The notes beneath the pieces were generated by a model. The model ran no database searches and was not told the DNA's origin. It saw only the letters and a list, made by a program, of their open reading frames with translations. 64,000 bases of DNA from Ruegeria sp. THAF57 (GTDB lineage: Bacteria; Pseudomonadota; Alphaproteobacteria; Rhodobacterales; Rhodobacteraceae). The DNA is taken from the NCBI RefSeq assembly GCF_903914075.1, contig NZ_CAIWNQ010000012.1:1-64000 (forward strand), written 5' to 3'. Positions 9,176 to 18,713 of this stretch are shown here, piece after piece. The position numbers and the translations under genes were made by a program. The stretch's first letter is position 1; each line of letters opens with the position of its first letter.

Positions 9176-9700
9176 ATGACAACTGCGACTCTTGAACGCC
9201 CTGCAACCGATGTGATGAGCTTCGAAGACATCCAGGCCTTTCTCTTCGCGGAGGCCCGCGCTCTGGACGATCGCGACTGGGACACCTGGCTGACATTCTA
9301 CCACAAGGACTGTCCGTTCTGGATGCCCGCATGGGATGACTTCGACACGCTGACGGAGGATCCGCAGAACGAGATGTCCTTGATGTACTACCCCAACAAG
9401 CAGGGCATCGAGGACCGCGTATTCCGGATCAAGACCGACCGGTCGTCGGCGACCTCGCTGCCGGAGCCGCGCACGAACCACTATCTGTCGGGTATCGAAG
9501 TGCTGAGCCGCGAAGGTAGCGAAATCAAGCTGCGCTTCAACTGGCAAACGCTGAGCTACCGCTACGCCGAGACCGATACCCACTGGGGCACGTCGTTCTA
9601 CTCGATCGACACCAGCGGGCCGAAGCCGCTGATCACCGATAAGAAGGTCGTCCTGAAGAACGATCACATCCACCACGTGATCGACGTCTATCACACCTGA
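9176..9700 (+). CDS. benB: Benzoate 1,2-dioxygenase, beta subunit
   Basis: A 174-residue small subunit of ring-hydroxylating dioxygenases, forming the structural half of the BenA3B3 hexamer. Family features are RALDDRDWDTWLTFYHKDC near the N-terminus and a long beta-rich C-terminus with TNHYLSG and a conserved SFYSIDTSG. An AGGAGG site lies just upstream of the ATG. It sits between benA and benC, the usual order; a 73-base gap separates it from benC. Confidence 0.93.
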   Translation: MTTATLERPATDVMSFEDIQAFLFAEARALDDRDWDTWLTFYHKDCPFWMPAWDDFDTLTEDPQNEMSLMYYPNKQGIEDRVFRIKTDRSSATSLPEPRTNHYLSGIEVLSREGSEIKLRFNWQTLSYRYAETDTHWGTSFYSIDTSGPKPLITDKKVVLKNDHIHHVIDVYHT

Positions 9701-9773
9701 TCCCCGTTACTCCGGGAGCCTGAAGACCTCCGCGCATCTACGTCTGGGTGCGCGGATAAGGGAGGAGCATGCC

Positions 9774-10796
9774 ATGACGACCTACAACGTTGCCCTGAAT
9801 TTCGAAGATGGCGTCACACGCGTCATCCAGTGCGATGACGACGAGAAGGTAACCGATGCGGCCTTCCGTCAGAAGATCAACTTGCCGATGGACTGCCGCG
9901 ATGGCGTCTGCGGCACCTGCAAGTGCTTTGTCGAGAAGGGCGAGTACGAGCTGGAATTCTACATGGACGAGTCGATGAGCGACGAGGAGGCCGAAGAAGG
10001 CTACGCGCTCACCTGCCAGATGACCCCAGAAAGCGACTGCGTTGTGCGGGTTCCGGCCTCATCCGCCATCTGCAAGACCGCGCCCGAGGCAGTGGAAGCC
10101 GAAGTGCAGGGCGTTGACAAACTTTCCGAGACATCCTTCGGTCTGCGGGTGAATCTGGCCAAGCCAATCAACTTCCTGCCGGGCCAGTATGTGAACCTGA
10201 CAGTCCCCGGTACGGACAAACACCGGTCCTATTCCTTTTCGTCCGCACCGGGTGCGCAGGAAGCAACATTCCTGATCCGCAACCTGCCCGGCGGTGTCAT
10301 GAGCACCTATCTTGGCGAGCAGGCGAAGCCCGGCGACGCTCTGACTGCAACCGGTCCGATGGGTGCCTTTTACCTGCGGCCAATCGAGCGCACGCAGGTT
10401 TGGCTCGCCGGTGGCACCGGTCTGGCGCCGTTCCTCTCCATGCTGGAACAAGTGGCTGAGCAGGGAGCAGAGCACCCGATCACGCTCTACTATGCCGTGA
10501 CGCGCGCCGCTGACCTCGTGGAACTGGATCGCGTTAGCGCGCTTGCTGAAAAGATCGGCAACGTCACCGTGATCACCATTCTGGCCGCCGAAGAAGACGC
10601 GCATGAGCGCAAGGGGTTCGTGACCGATCACCTCAGCGGCGATGACCTGTCGGGCGGCGATTGCGACGTCTACCTGTGCGGCCCGCCGCCTATGGTCGAT
10701 GCCGTGCGCGCGCATTTCGGGAAACTGGGCGTCGAGCCCACGAATTTCTACTACGAGAAATTCAACCCCACCGAAGAGAAGGCCGAAGCGGCATGA
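9774..10796 (+). CDS. benC: Benzoate 1,2-dioxygenase, electron-transfer reductase
   Basis: A 340-residue reductase passing electrons from NADH to BenAB. An N-terminal plant-type 2Fe-2S ferredoxin domain has cysteines C41, C46, C49 and C81 (CRDGVCGTCKC and ALTCQ), followed by an FAD domain with RSYSFSS and an NAD domain with GGTGLAPFLSML and CGPPPMV. This ferredoxin-first order is that of the BenC/XylZ class. GGGAGGAGC precedes the start. The stop overlaps the benD start by 4 bases (ATGA). Confidence 0.94.
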   Translation: MTTYNVALNFEDGVTRVIQCDDDEKVTDAAFRQKINLPMDCRDGVCGTCKCFVEKGEYELEFYMDESMSDEEAEEGYALTCQMTPESDCVVRVPASSAICKTAPEAVEAEVQGVDKLSETSFGLRVNLAKPINFLPGQYVNLTVPGTDKHRSYSFSSAPGAQEATFLIRNLPGGVMSTYLGEQAKPGDALTATGPMGAFYLRPIERTQVWLAGGTGLAPFLSMLEQVAEQGAEHPITLYYAVTRAADLVELDRVSALAEKIGNVTVITILAAEEDAHERKGFVTDHLSGDDLSGGDCDVYLCGPPPMVDAVRAHFGKLGVEPTNFYYEKFNPTEEKAEAA

Positions 10797-11572
10797 CAGG
10801 CCGTTTCGACAACAAGGTGATGGTCGTCACCGGCGCGGCACAAGGTATCGGCCGCCGCGTCGCCGAACGAGCGGCAAGCGAAGGCGCACGGGTTCTGATC
10901 GTGGACCGCTCGCCCGCACGCAAAGACGTCGTCGCGGCGATCCGCGAAGCGGGGGGCGAGGTCGAGGCGATCTCGGTTAACCTCGAGACGTGGAGTGGCT
11001 GCGACAAGGCCATCGGCAAGGCCGTGGATCTCTGGGGCCGCATCGACATCCTGATCAACAACGTCGGTGGCACGATCTGGGCCAAACCGTTTGAGCATTA
11101 CGAGCCCAAGCAGATCGACGCAGAAGTGCGCCGTTCGCTGTTCCCGACACTCTACTGCTGCCGCGCCGCCATTGAACGGATGCTACCGCAAGGTAAGGGC
11201 ACCATCGTCAATGTGTCTTCCATTGCGACCCGCGGACTGAACCGCGTGCCCTACGCAGCAGCGAAGGGCGGCGTGAACGCGCTCACGGCTAGCCTGTCTT
11301 GGGAAGTTGCCGAACGCGGGATCCGCGTCGTTGCAACCGCACCGGGCGGAACCGAAGCCCCGCCGCGGGTCGTACCGCGCAACCCCAATGCCGAAGAAGA
11401 ACAACGCGAAGACTGGTACCAGACCATCGTCGACCAGACGATCCAGTCCTCGTTCATGAAAAGATATGGAACGCTCGACGAGCAGGCAGGTCCCATCCTG
11501 TTTCTGGCGTCGGACGAAGCCTCATACATCACCGGTGTCACAGTCCCGGTGGGTGGGGGCGACTTAGGCTAG
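10793..11572 (+). CDS. benD: cis-1,2-dihydroxybenzoate (benzoate diol) dehydrogenase
   Basis: A 259-residue short-chain dehydrogenase that oxidises and decarboxylates benzoate cis-diol to catechol. NAD-binding TGAAQGIG at residues 13-20, NNVGG, the catalytic serine in VNVSSIA and the YAAAK active-site motif are present. The ATG at 10793 overlaps the benC stop, so translation is coupled. This closes the benABCD set; catechol is then the substrate of catA. Confidence 0.92.
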   Translation: MTGRFDNKVMVVTGAAQGIGRRVAERAASEGARVLIVDRSPARKDVVAAIREAGGEVEAISVNLETWSGCDKAIGKAVDLWGRIDILINNVGGTIWAKPFEHYEPKQIDAEVRRSLFPTLYCCRAAIERMLPQGKGTIVNVSSIATRGLNRVPYAAAKGGVNALTASLSWEVAERGIRVVATAPGGTEAPPRVVPRNPNAEEEQREDWYQTIVDQTIQSSFMKRYGTLDEQAGPILFLASDEASYITGVTVPVGGGDLG

Positions 11573-11613
11573 GCCCTGAGGAGGGGTCGTTAACCAACTG
11601 GAGGAGATACAAA

Positions 11614-12789
11614 ATGAAACGCGCAATCCTGGCGGCCCTTGGGTTCGCCACCAGCTTCGCTGTGCCTGCTGTGGCAGAAGAAGAGATCAAGGTGGGCCTT
11701 CTGCTCCCGTTCTCGGGTGTATATGCGTCGCTCGGAAATGAAATTGAGACCGGGTTCAACCTCGGTCTGCAACAGTTCGGTTCCGAGACTGGTGCAACCT
11801 TTGAGATCGCCCGTGAAGACACCGAGGTGAAGCCGCCTGTCGCACTTGGCAAAGCCAAGAAACTGATCCTACAGGACCAGGTCGATGTCATGGTCGGGAT
11901 CGTCAGTTCCGGTGTTCTGGGTGCGGTGCGTGACATGGTGCATGGCGCAGGTGTGCCACTGATCGTTGCTAATGCCGGCAATGATGCAGCGACTGGCGGG
12001 TCTTGTTCACCCTACATCACGCGGATGTCGTTTTCCAACGGCCAGATCAACCGTCCGATGGGCACCTGGATGGCCGAGCAGGGTGTGAAGAAGGTGTTCA
12101 CGCTTGCGCCTGACTATGCTGCCGGTCGCCAGATGATCGACGCCTTCACCGAGACCTTCACCGCCGCAGGCGGCGAGATCGTCGGGCAGGAATTCACGCC
12201 GTTCCAAAAGACGCAGGACTTCGGTCCCTATCTCGCCCAGGCCAAGGCCAGCGGTGCGGATGCGGTCTACGTTTTCTATGCAGGCGGCGAGGCGATTTCC
12301 TTCGTCAAGCAATATGACAGCTTTGGCCTGAAAGCTGACCTTCCCCTTTATGGCTCGGGCTTCCTGACCTCGCCGCTTTATGTGAACGCACAGGGCGAGG
12401 CTGCCGAAGGCGTCATCACAGCGCTTCACTACGCGCCGACCATCAACAGCGAGGCGAACGCCGCTTTCGTGGCCGCGTTCACCGAGGAAACCGGCCGCGC
12501 GCCGTCGGAATTCGCCGTCCAAGGTTACGATGCGGCTCGCGCGCTGATTGAGGCAACAAAAACCGGCGCAAATGACCGTGCATCTTTGGCGACTGCCCTG
12601 CGCCAGGTCAGCTTTGAGGGGCCGCGCGGTCAGCTCTCCATCGACCCCGCAACCAACAACATCATCCAGCCCGTCTATGTCTACGAAACCGTCGCTGGTG
12701 AAGGTGGGCTGACGCAGAAGGTCCTAGCTCAGCTTCCCGCGGAAGCCGACGCGACCAATGGCTGCGAGATGGCACCCGACTCCAACTGA
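11614..12789 (+). CDS. ABC importer periplasmic binding protein (branched-chain/aromatic type)
   Basis: A 391-residue solute-binding protein of the Leu/Ile/Val type with a cleavable signal peptide (MKRAILAALGFATSFAVPAVAEEE, cut after about residue 21). It is followed by two permeases and two ATPases, a complete HAAT-family importer. In this location it most likely takes up benzoate or a related aromatic acid; that is inference, as the fold alone does not give the ligand. It starts at 11614 after GGAGGAG, 41 bases from benD. A strong hairpin after its stop probably lifts its expression above the membrane partners. Confidence 0.88.
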   Translation: MKRAILAALGFATSFAVPAVAEEEIKVGLLLPFSGVYASLGNEIETGFNLGLQQFGSETGATFEIAREDTEVKPPVALGKAKKLILQDQVDVMVGIVSSGVLGAVRDMVHGAGVPLIVANAGNDAATGGSCSPYITRMSFSNGQINRPMGTWMAEQGVKKVFTLAPDYAAGRQMIDAFTETFTAAGGEIVGQEFTPFQKTQDFGPYLAQAKASGADAVYVFYAGGEAISFVKQYDSFGLKADLPLYGSGFLTSPLYVNAQGEAAEGVITALHYAPTINSEANAAFVAAFTEETGRAPSEFAVQGYDAARALIEATKTGANDRASLATALRQVSFEGPRGQLSIDPATNNIIQPVYVYETVAGEGGLTQKVLAQLPAEADATNGCEMAPDSN

Positions 12790-12796
12790 CCAATCT

Positions 12797-12824
12797 GTCC
12801 CGGCCGCTCGCCTGCGGCCGGGAC
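12797..12824 (+). other. Intercistronic hairpin after the binding-protein gene
   Basis: An 11-bp perfect stem, GTCCCGGCCGC (12797-12807) with GCGGCCGGGAC (12814-12824), loop TCGCCT, and no T-run. Such hairpins commonly protect binding-protein mRNA or cause partial termination. Confidence 0.7.
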
Positions 12825-12849
12825 ATAACGTCCGAGGAGGACTTAGCTC

Positions 12850-13719
12850 ATGGCACATGATCTTGGATTCTGGACCCTTCAGGCGCTCAACGCCCTGCAA
12901 TTGTCCATGCTTCTGTTTCTTCTTTCCATCGGCCTGACGGTCATCTTCGGGCTGATGCACTTCGTGAACCTCGCGCATGGCTCGCTTTATGCTCTTGGCG
13001 CGTATTTCGCTGCCTCGCTGGCTGCCGTGGGCGGCTACTGGATGGGGTTCTTTCTGGCGCCCGTGGCGGTCGCCGGGGTGGGGATCCTCCTCTATTCCGG
13101 CCTCATAAAGCGCATGCGGAAATCGGGGCCCATGGCACAGGTTCTCGTCACCTTCGGGCTGATCTTTGTCCTGCTCGATCTGACTCGCATCTTCTGGGGA
13201 GATCTGGCTCTCGCCATCGACGTACCCACGCTGCTTGGCGGTCGTCTGACCTTCCTTGGTGTCGAGTATCCGACCTACCGGTTGTTCATCATCGTTCTGG
13301 GTCTCGCCATCTTCGGCGCACTGGCCTTCGTGCTCAGCCGCACCCAGATCGGCGCAATGATCCGTGCCGGTGTCGATAACGATGCCATGGCGGCCTGTCT
13401 GGGCATCAATGTGGAACGGCTGTTCTTCATCGTCTTCTGTCTGGGCTGTGCCCTTGCGGGCCTGGCCGGGGCCGTCGCGGCACCGCTTCTCAGTGTGACG
13501 CCCGACATGGGTCTGCAGATCCTGATCCCGACTCTGATCGTGATCGTGATCGGTGGTCTCGGCTCCCTCAAGGGCGCCATCGCCGGATCACTGATCTATG
13601 GCTTTGTGCAGACTTTCGGTGCGGTTCTGGCCCCGCAACTGGCCTCTGTTCTCATCTACGCGCTTTTGGCTGCGGTCCTTGTGATCAAGCCAGAGGGCCT
13701 CTTTCCAGCGAAAGGATAA
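12850..13719 (+). CDS. ABC importer permease, LivH type
   Basis: A 289-residue polytopic inner-membrane protein of the LivH family, first permease of the aromatic-type importer. The N-terminal GLTVIFGLMHFVNLAHGSLY motif and the C-terminal GGLGSLKGAIAGSLIYG are hallmarks of the family. About eight membrane segments. CGAGGAGG lies ahead of the ATG. livM follows after 4 bases. Confidence 0.9.
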   Translation: MAHDLGFWTLQALNALQLSMLLFLLSIGLTVIFGLMHFVNLAHGSLYALGAYFAASLAAVGGYWMGFFLAPVAVAGVGILLYSGLIKRMRKSGPMAQVLVTFGLIFVLLDLTRIFWGDLALAIDVPTLLGGRLTFLGVEYPTYRLFIIVLGLAIFGALAFVLSRTQIGAMIRAGVDNDAMAACLGINVERLFFIVFCLGCALAGLAGAVAAPLLSVTPDMGLQILIPTLIVIVIGGLGSLKGAIAGSLIYGFVQTFGAVLAPQLASVLIYALLAAVLVIKPEGLFPAKG

Positions 13720-13723
13720 GACG

Positions 13724-14728
13724 ATGTTTCGCCACAACACTCTTCGTTACACCGCTCTGGTCCTGCTCGCAGCCGGTGCCCTCTTTCAGGCTTTCACGGC
13801 TGAATATTTCGGTCTGGAGATCCTGACAGAGATCCTGATCCTTGCCATGCTGGTTCTGGCGCTCGACATCGTTGCGGGCTTCGGTGGCATGGTCTCGCTC
13901 TGCCATGGCGCTCTGATGGGGGTCGGGGCCTATGCCTACGCAGTCCTGTCGACCAAGGCGGGGATCGCACTGCCCGTTGCCATGGCGGGCAGTATCGCGC
14001 TGACCGGCGCGGCTGCCTGGGTCATCGGCGCCATCGGGTCGCGCAGCCATGGTATCTATTTCATCATGGCGACACTCGCTTTCGGGCAATTGGCCTATTC
14101 CTACGTATTCGAGGCGCCGCTCTTTGGCGGCGACGATGGGTTGGGCGGCATATCCCGGCTGGACTTGAGCTTGATTGGCGTCGATCTGAACAACAGTCGC
14201 AGCTTTGCTCTCTTCTGTCTGGCCACTCTCGGGGCGGTCTACGGTGCTTCTGTACTGATCCTCCGATCCGGTCTTGGCCGCTCGCTCACCGGTGTCATGC
14301 ACAATGAGCAGCGGATGCGCGCGCTTGGCCTGACGGTCTGGCGTGTAAAGGCCGATGTGTTCGGACTGTCCGGCATGATCGCAGGCCTCGCCGGTGCGCT
14401 AGCCGCACAACACATCATGTACATCTCCCCGGGTCTGCTCAGCTGGACGGTCTCGGGCGAAGCACTGGTTGTGGTGATCCTTGGTGGTCTTGGAACGCTT
14501 GTCGGACCGGTGATCGGAGCAGCCGCCTTTGTTGTCCTGAAACATGAACTGAGCTCGGTCACGACCTATTGGCACCTCGTTGTCGGTGTCATCCTGATCG
14601 CCGTCGTGATGAGCCGCGCCAATGGCATCTTCGGCTGGATCGAGGCCCGCTGGGGCGGCGTATTCGACCGCCGTCTCGCCGATGCGACCCGCAAACAGGA
14701 GCCTGAGGAGGTGTTGACCGATGCTTGA
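13724..14728 (+). CDS. ABC importer permease, LivM type
   Basis: A 334-residue polytopic membrane protein, the second permease, pairing with the LivH-type subunit. It contains the LivM signature around FGGMVSLCHGALMGVGAYAY and the C-terminal GGLGTLVGPVIGAAAFV. AAAGGATAAG precedes the start. The stop overlaps the LivG-type ATPase start by 8 bases. Confidence 0.9.
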   Translation: MFRHNTLRYTALVLLAAGALFQAFTAEYFGLEILTEILILAMLVLALDIVAGFGGMVSLCHGALMGVGAYAYAVLSTKAGIALPVAMAGSIALTGAAAWVIGAIGSRSHGIYFIMATLAFGQLAYSYVFEAPLFGGDDGLGGISRLDLSLIGVDLNNSRSFALFCLATLGAVYGASVLILRSGLGRSLTGVMHNEQRMRALGLTVWRVKADVFGLSGMIAGLAGALAAQHIMYISPGLLSWTVSGEALVVVILGGLGTLVGPVIGAAAFVVLKHELSSVTTYWHLVVGVILIAVVMSRANGIFGWIEARWGGVFDRRLADATRKQEPEEVLTDA

Positions 14729-15456
14729 GACACGTAATCTGGACAAAAGTTTTGGCGCCGTTCACGTCACGCGCGATGTGTCGCTAAAGCTGGAACGTGG
14801 CGAGCGCCGGGTGATCTTGGGGCCGAACGGGGCGGGCAAGACGACGCTCTTCAACCAGCTTGTCGGCGAGCTGACCCCAGACAGCGGATCGGTGCATCTC
14901 GCCGGTGAAGATGTCACAGCACTTCCCGTTGCCAAACGCGCCCGTCGTGGGCTTTCGCGGAGCTACCAGAAGAACACGTTGTTCGATGGTCTGACGGTCG
15001 AGGAAAACCTTGGGCTTGCGGCGGCAGTCCACACCGGCAATGCGACGCAGCTTTGGTCGGACAGCCTGGCAAAACCCGAAGTCCGTGAGATCGTGGAGGA
15101 GGTGGCAAGCCAGGTGAACCTGATGCCTTTCATCCACGCGAAAGTGTCCGAGATCAGCTATGGCGTGCGTCGCCAGCTTGAAGTCGGTGTGGCGCTGGCC
15201 ACGCGGCCGCTGGTTCTGCTGATGGACGAACCGACCAGCGGCGTCGGGCCGGAAATGTCGAAAGGCTTTCACGACCTGCTGGCGGGCCTGCCCCGCGACC
15301 TGACCATGCTGATCATCGAGCATGACATGGACCTTGCGTTTGACGTGGCCAACACGATCACGGTGCTGAACTACGGCGAAGTGGTCTTTGATGGTCTGCC
15401 CGAAGAGGCACGCGGGTCGAGCCTGCTCAAGGAAATCTATCTGGGGAGCTGGGAAG

Positions 15457-15464
<8 letters not shown>
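14721..15464 (+). CDS. ABC importer ATPase, LivG type
   Basis: A 247-residue cytoplasmic ATPase. Walker A GPNGAGKTTLFN (from about residue 34), an ABC signature in degenerate form (ISYGVRRQLEVGVAL instead of LSGGQQ), and Walker B VLLMDEPTSG. The degenerate signature is worth noting, since the partner ATPase keeps LSGGEQQ. Starts after GAGGAGGTG and overlaps livM by 8 bases and the next ATPase by 8. Confidence 0.9.
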
Positions 15465-16155
<691 letters not shown>

Positions 16156-16188
16156 AATCTGCGTGCAGGGCCAACGCGCTTTGCACCT

Positions 16189-17091
16189 TCACCCCTTTTT
16201 GACAGGGCTCTTTCGCGCGACTTTCTGCGCGATGTTAACGAAATTCTTGACGTGAACGCCCTGTTCATCGAGGCGGTAATTGACCGAGAGTTCAGTTCGC
16301 GCGATCTCGGGTTCGATATTGAGAAACTTCATACCCTTGCGCGGCGCATTGGCGACGGATTCTGGGACAATGCACACGCCTTCACCGACCGCAACAAGAC
16401 TGAGGGCGGTTTGCAGATCCATACACCAGATGCGCAGGGGCGCCTCGAATCCCGCATCCTCAACCGCCTTGAGAACCATGTCGGCATAGCTGGGCCTGGG
16501 GCGTTCGGGATAGAGGATCAAATGGTGGGTCATCAGCCGTTCGAGCTTGGCCACTGTCCGAGTTCCCGTATCGACGATGTCAGGTAAGGCGAGGATCAGC
16601 TTTTCTTCAACCAAATGCTTTGACAGGAACTCGGGATCCTTCAGGGTTGGGCGCGCAAATACAACGTCCAGTTCCCGTGACACCAGGGACCGGTGCAGTT
16701 CGGCGTTGTTCATCGGGATCAGACTTAGGTTCACGTCCGGGTAATTCGCCCGATACGATCTGATGATGTTTGGCAGAATTCCGTATGTGGCAGAGCCGAC
16801 GAACCCAATCCTGAGTCGTCCTTCCGCCCCTTGTCCCAGCCGACGCACTTCCAGTTGCGTGTCTTCAAGCTCTGCGAGGATTGTCTTGCCGCGCTTCAGC
16901 AACCGCTCACCTGCTTGTGTCAGGGTGATCGTGCTCCGGCCCCTGTTGAACAGGATTGCGCCGAGGTCTTCCTCGAGCTGCTTGATCTGACGGCTGAGCG
17001 GGGGTTGCGCCATATCGAGGCGTTCTGCGGCGCGCCCGAAATGCAGCTCCTCTGCCACTGCAATGAAATAGGTCAGCTGTTTGAAATTCAT
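16189..17091 (-). CDS. LysR-type regulator (CatR/BenM-like)
   Basis: A 300-residue LysR-type transcription factor. The N-terminal winged HTH (LTYFIAVAEELHFGRAAERL, AQPPLSRQIKQLE) is typical of the CatR/CatM/BenM group, which respond to muconate and/or benzoate; the C-terminal effector domain begins near residue 90. It lies between the ben-transporter operon (convergent) and catA (same strand, upstream, separated by a terminator). GGGAGG precedes the ATG. It probably activates catA and the divergent operon, and possibly catB-ben; the effector is inferred. Confidence 0.85.
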   Translation of the reverse strand: MNFKQLTYFIAVAEELHFGRAAERLDMAQPPLSRQIKQLEEDLGAILFNRGRSTITLTQAGERLLKRGKTILAELEDTQLEVRRLGQGAEGRLRIGFVGSATYGILPNIIRSYRANYPDVNLSLIPMNNAELHRSLVSRELDVVFARPTLKDPEFLSKHLVEEKLILALPDIVDTGTRTVAKLERLMTHHLILYPERPRPSYADMVLKAVEDAGFEAPLRIWCMDLQTALSLVAVGEGVCIVPESVANAPRKGMKFLNIEPEIARTELSVNYRLDEQGVHVKNFVNIAQKVARKSPVKKG

Positions 17092-17137
17092 TTTCGCCGT
17101 CCTCCCAAGAACTTACGATATTCTATACCTCTAAACG

Positions 17138-17168
17138 AAAAAAAAAAGGCCCCCGTCTTGCGGGGGCC
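17138..17168 (-). terminator. Rho-independent terminator of catA
   Basis: On the minus strand GGCCCCCG pairs with CGGGGGCC (17168-17161 and 17155-17148) with a 5-base loop, followed by ten T residues (17147-17138). It lies 24 bases past the catA stop and separates catA from lysR. Confidence 0.92.
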
Positions 17169-17191
17169 AGTCTTCAGGGAGGTATCGGGGA

Positions 17192-18067
17192 TTACTCGGC
17201 GGCGGTCGCCTTTCCGTTGGCGGCCGTCTTGAGGACGAAATCGAACTCGAAGTGCAGGTCGGTGCCCAGGTCGGCGGCAGCCGGTTTGAACTTGCCGATC
17301 AGGCTTTCCTTGACCGCAAAGACGCTGTCCTCTTCGAGCCATGCGCTGTCGGCGTCGTAGATTTGGCTGATCAGCGGACGGTAGCCATCCTTCGAGATGA
17401 TGAAGTGCATGTGGCCCGGGCGGTTCGGGTGGTGGCCCATGAAGCGCAGCAGCTCACCGGCGGTTTCATCGTCCGGGATCGGGTAGGGGACGGGGCGCAC
17501 GGCGACAAAAGCGTAATGGCCGTTTTCATCGGTCTCGAACCGTCCGCGCAGGTTGTATTCGGGCTGGTCGGGGTCGAGATTTTCGTAGACGCCGTTCGGC
17601 GCGTCTTCCCAGACGTCGAGCGTCACACCGGCGATGCCGTTGCCGTTTTCATCCTTGATGTAGCCCTCGAAGTACGCGGTTTCTTCGTTGTCAAAGTGCT
17701 TCTGGATTGTCGAACCGCCCTTGGGCAGAACCGGCGGGTTCTCGCGGTAGAACGGGCCCAGAACGGTGGATTCGCTTTCGTTGCCTTCGACGGGATTGGT
17801 CATCATGTCGACCAGAACCTCGACGCCAAGGATGTCGCCCAGAAGGATGAACTCCTGCCGGTTGTCATTGCAGAGCTTACCAGCGCGGGCGAGGTAGTCG
17901 CAGACGAACAGGAATTCGTTATGCTGCAGTTTCACGTCCTTGATGAATGCGTGCAGGTGTTTGACCAGGCCAGTCGCGAGTTCGCGCTGGCGGTCGGTGA
18001 TGTCTCCATGCTTACCGAGGCTCGCGATCACGACGTCGGTGATGTTGTGTTGGTTGACGATGCCCAT
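17192..18067 (-). CDS. catA: Catechol 1,2-dioxygenase
   Basis: A 291-residue intradiol dioxygenase cleaving catechol to cis,cis-muconate. The ferric iron ligands are visible as Y161 (GVYENLD), Y195 (PVPYPIP), H219 and H221 (RPGHMHF); NLRGRF and GPFYRENPP are also family marks. The N-terminal helical dimerisation domain fills residues 1-100. The start at 18067 (MGIVNQ) follows GGAGGAGGA; the frame is open 36 residues further upstream without family similarity. It is divergent from the hydrolase-BKACE operon and ends in a strong terminator. Confidence 0.94.
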   Translation of the reverse strand: MGIVNQHNITDVVIASLGKHGDITDRQRELATGLVKHLHAFIKDVKLQHNEFLFVCDYLARAGKLCNDNRQEFILLGDILGVEVLVDMMTNPVEGNESESTVLGPFYRENPPVLPKGGSTIQKHFDNEETAYFEGYIKDENGNGIAGVTLDVWEDAPNGVYENLDPDQPEYNLRGRFETDENGHYAFVAVRPVPYPIPDDETAGELLRFMGHHPNRPGHMHFIISKDGYRPLISQIYDADSAWLEEDSVFAVKESLIGKFKPAAADLGTDLHFEFDFVLKTAANGKATAAE

Positions 18068-18332
18068 GGGTAGTTCCTCCTCCTGGCAATCTGTAGATCC
18101 GGTTACGAGTTGCTTGACTGCCTCTCGTCGCAATACAGACTTTGCCGAGTCCGCAGATTTCCCCAATGCCCACAACGGTATTGCTTGATACCGACGGTAA
18201 CCCGAGTCCTGTGAACCGGTGTTTTTCCAAAGACCTCAAGGTAGAGTATTGACCCATACCCTTGCCGGTATGGCCGACGGGTTCGCGATCGTGGCAGCTT
18301 TTGCTCAACTTATTAACGCATGGGAGGCCAAG
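18068..18332. promoter_or_regulatory. Divergent catA / hydrolase-operon control region with LysR-type dyads
   Basis: The 265-base region between catA (-) and the GTG-started gene (+) contains two dyads built from the same half-site: CGGTAT-N6-ATACCG at 18176-18193 and ATACC-N6-GGTAT at 18256-18271. The half-site resembles the ATAC/GTAT arms known for the CatM/BenM class of LysR regulators, and a lysR gene of that class lies nearby. Binding is inferred. Confidence 0.5.
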
Positions 18333-18713
18333 GTGATCGACACCTTCACGCACATACAAACACGCCTTGAGGTAACGCCGCATTTGCTGCGCCTCGGCCG
18401 GCTGTTTTCCGAAACCGTGCTCATCGAGGTGGGCGGTGACGAATTTTACCTGACTTTCGACAAGGGGCACATCGTATCGGTCGTAGAGGGCCCAAGCCGC
18501 AAGACGCCTTGGCGCTTTGCATTGCGGACCGACTCCGAGGCTCTTACCAAATTCTGGCAAGCGCGCCCCGAACCCGGCTTCCATGACATCTTTGGACTGG
18601 TGAAGATCGGTCGCGGTCGGGTCGATGGCGACATTCTGAACCTCGTCAAAAACCTGCGCTTCTTCAAGGAAGTGCTGACTCTCGCCCGTGCAAAAGAGGA
18701 GTTGGTAGCATGA
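18333..18713 (+). CDS. SCP2-like small protein of unknown role
   Basis: A 126-residue protein starting with GTG at 18333 (GGGAGG 6 bases upstream); an alternative ATG at 18270 would add 21 residues without a ribosome site. Its pattern (LIEVGGDEFYLTFDKGHIVS, then a C-terminal helix FFKEVLTLARAKEEL) resembles SCP2 sterol-carrier-like hydrophobic-ligand folds, but this is a weak call. It overlaps the following hydrolase gene by 4 bases, so the two are probably made together. It stands where a muconolactone isomerase gene (catC) might be expected, but shows no CatC features. Confidence 0.6.
   Translation: MIDTFTHIQTRLEVTPHLLRLGRLFSETVLIEVGGDEFYLTFDKGHIVSVVEGPSRKTPWRFALRTDSEALTKFWQARPEPGFHDIFGLVKIGRGRVDGDILNLVKNLRFFKEVLTLARAKEELVA

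Noticed and set aside
7769..9694. A 641-codon open frame on the minus strand
   Set aside because: It is antisense to benA and benB, which have full catalytic motifs. GC-rich codon bias alone opens this frame, and its translation has no family character.
18333..18713. Considered as muconolactone isomerase (catC)
   Set aside because: Length and motifs do not fit CatC; the pattern is closer to SCP2-like ligand-binding proteins.
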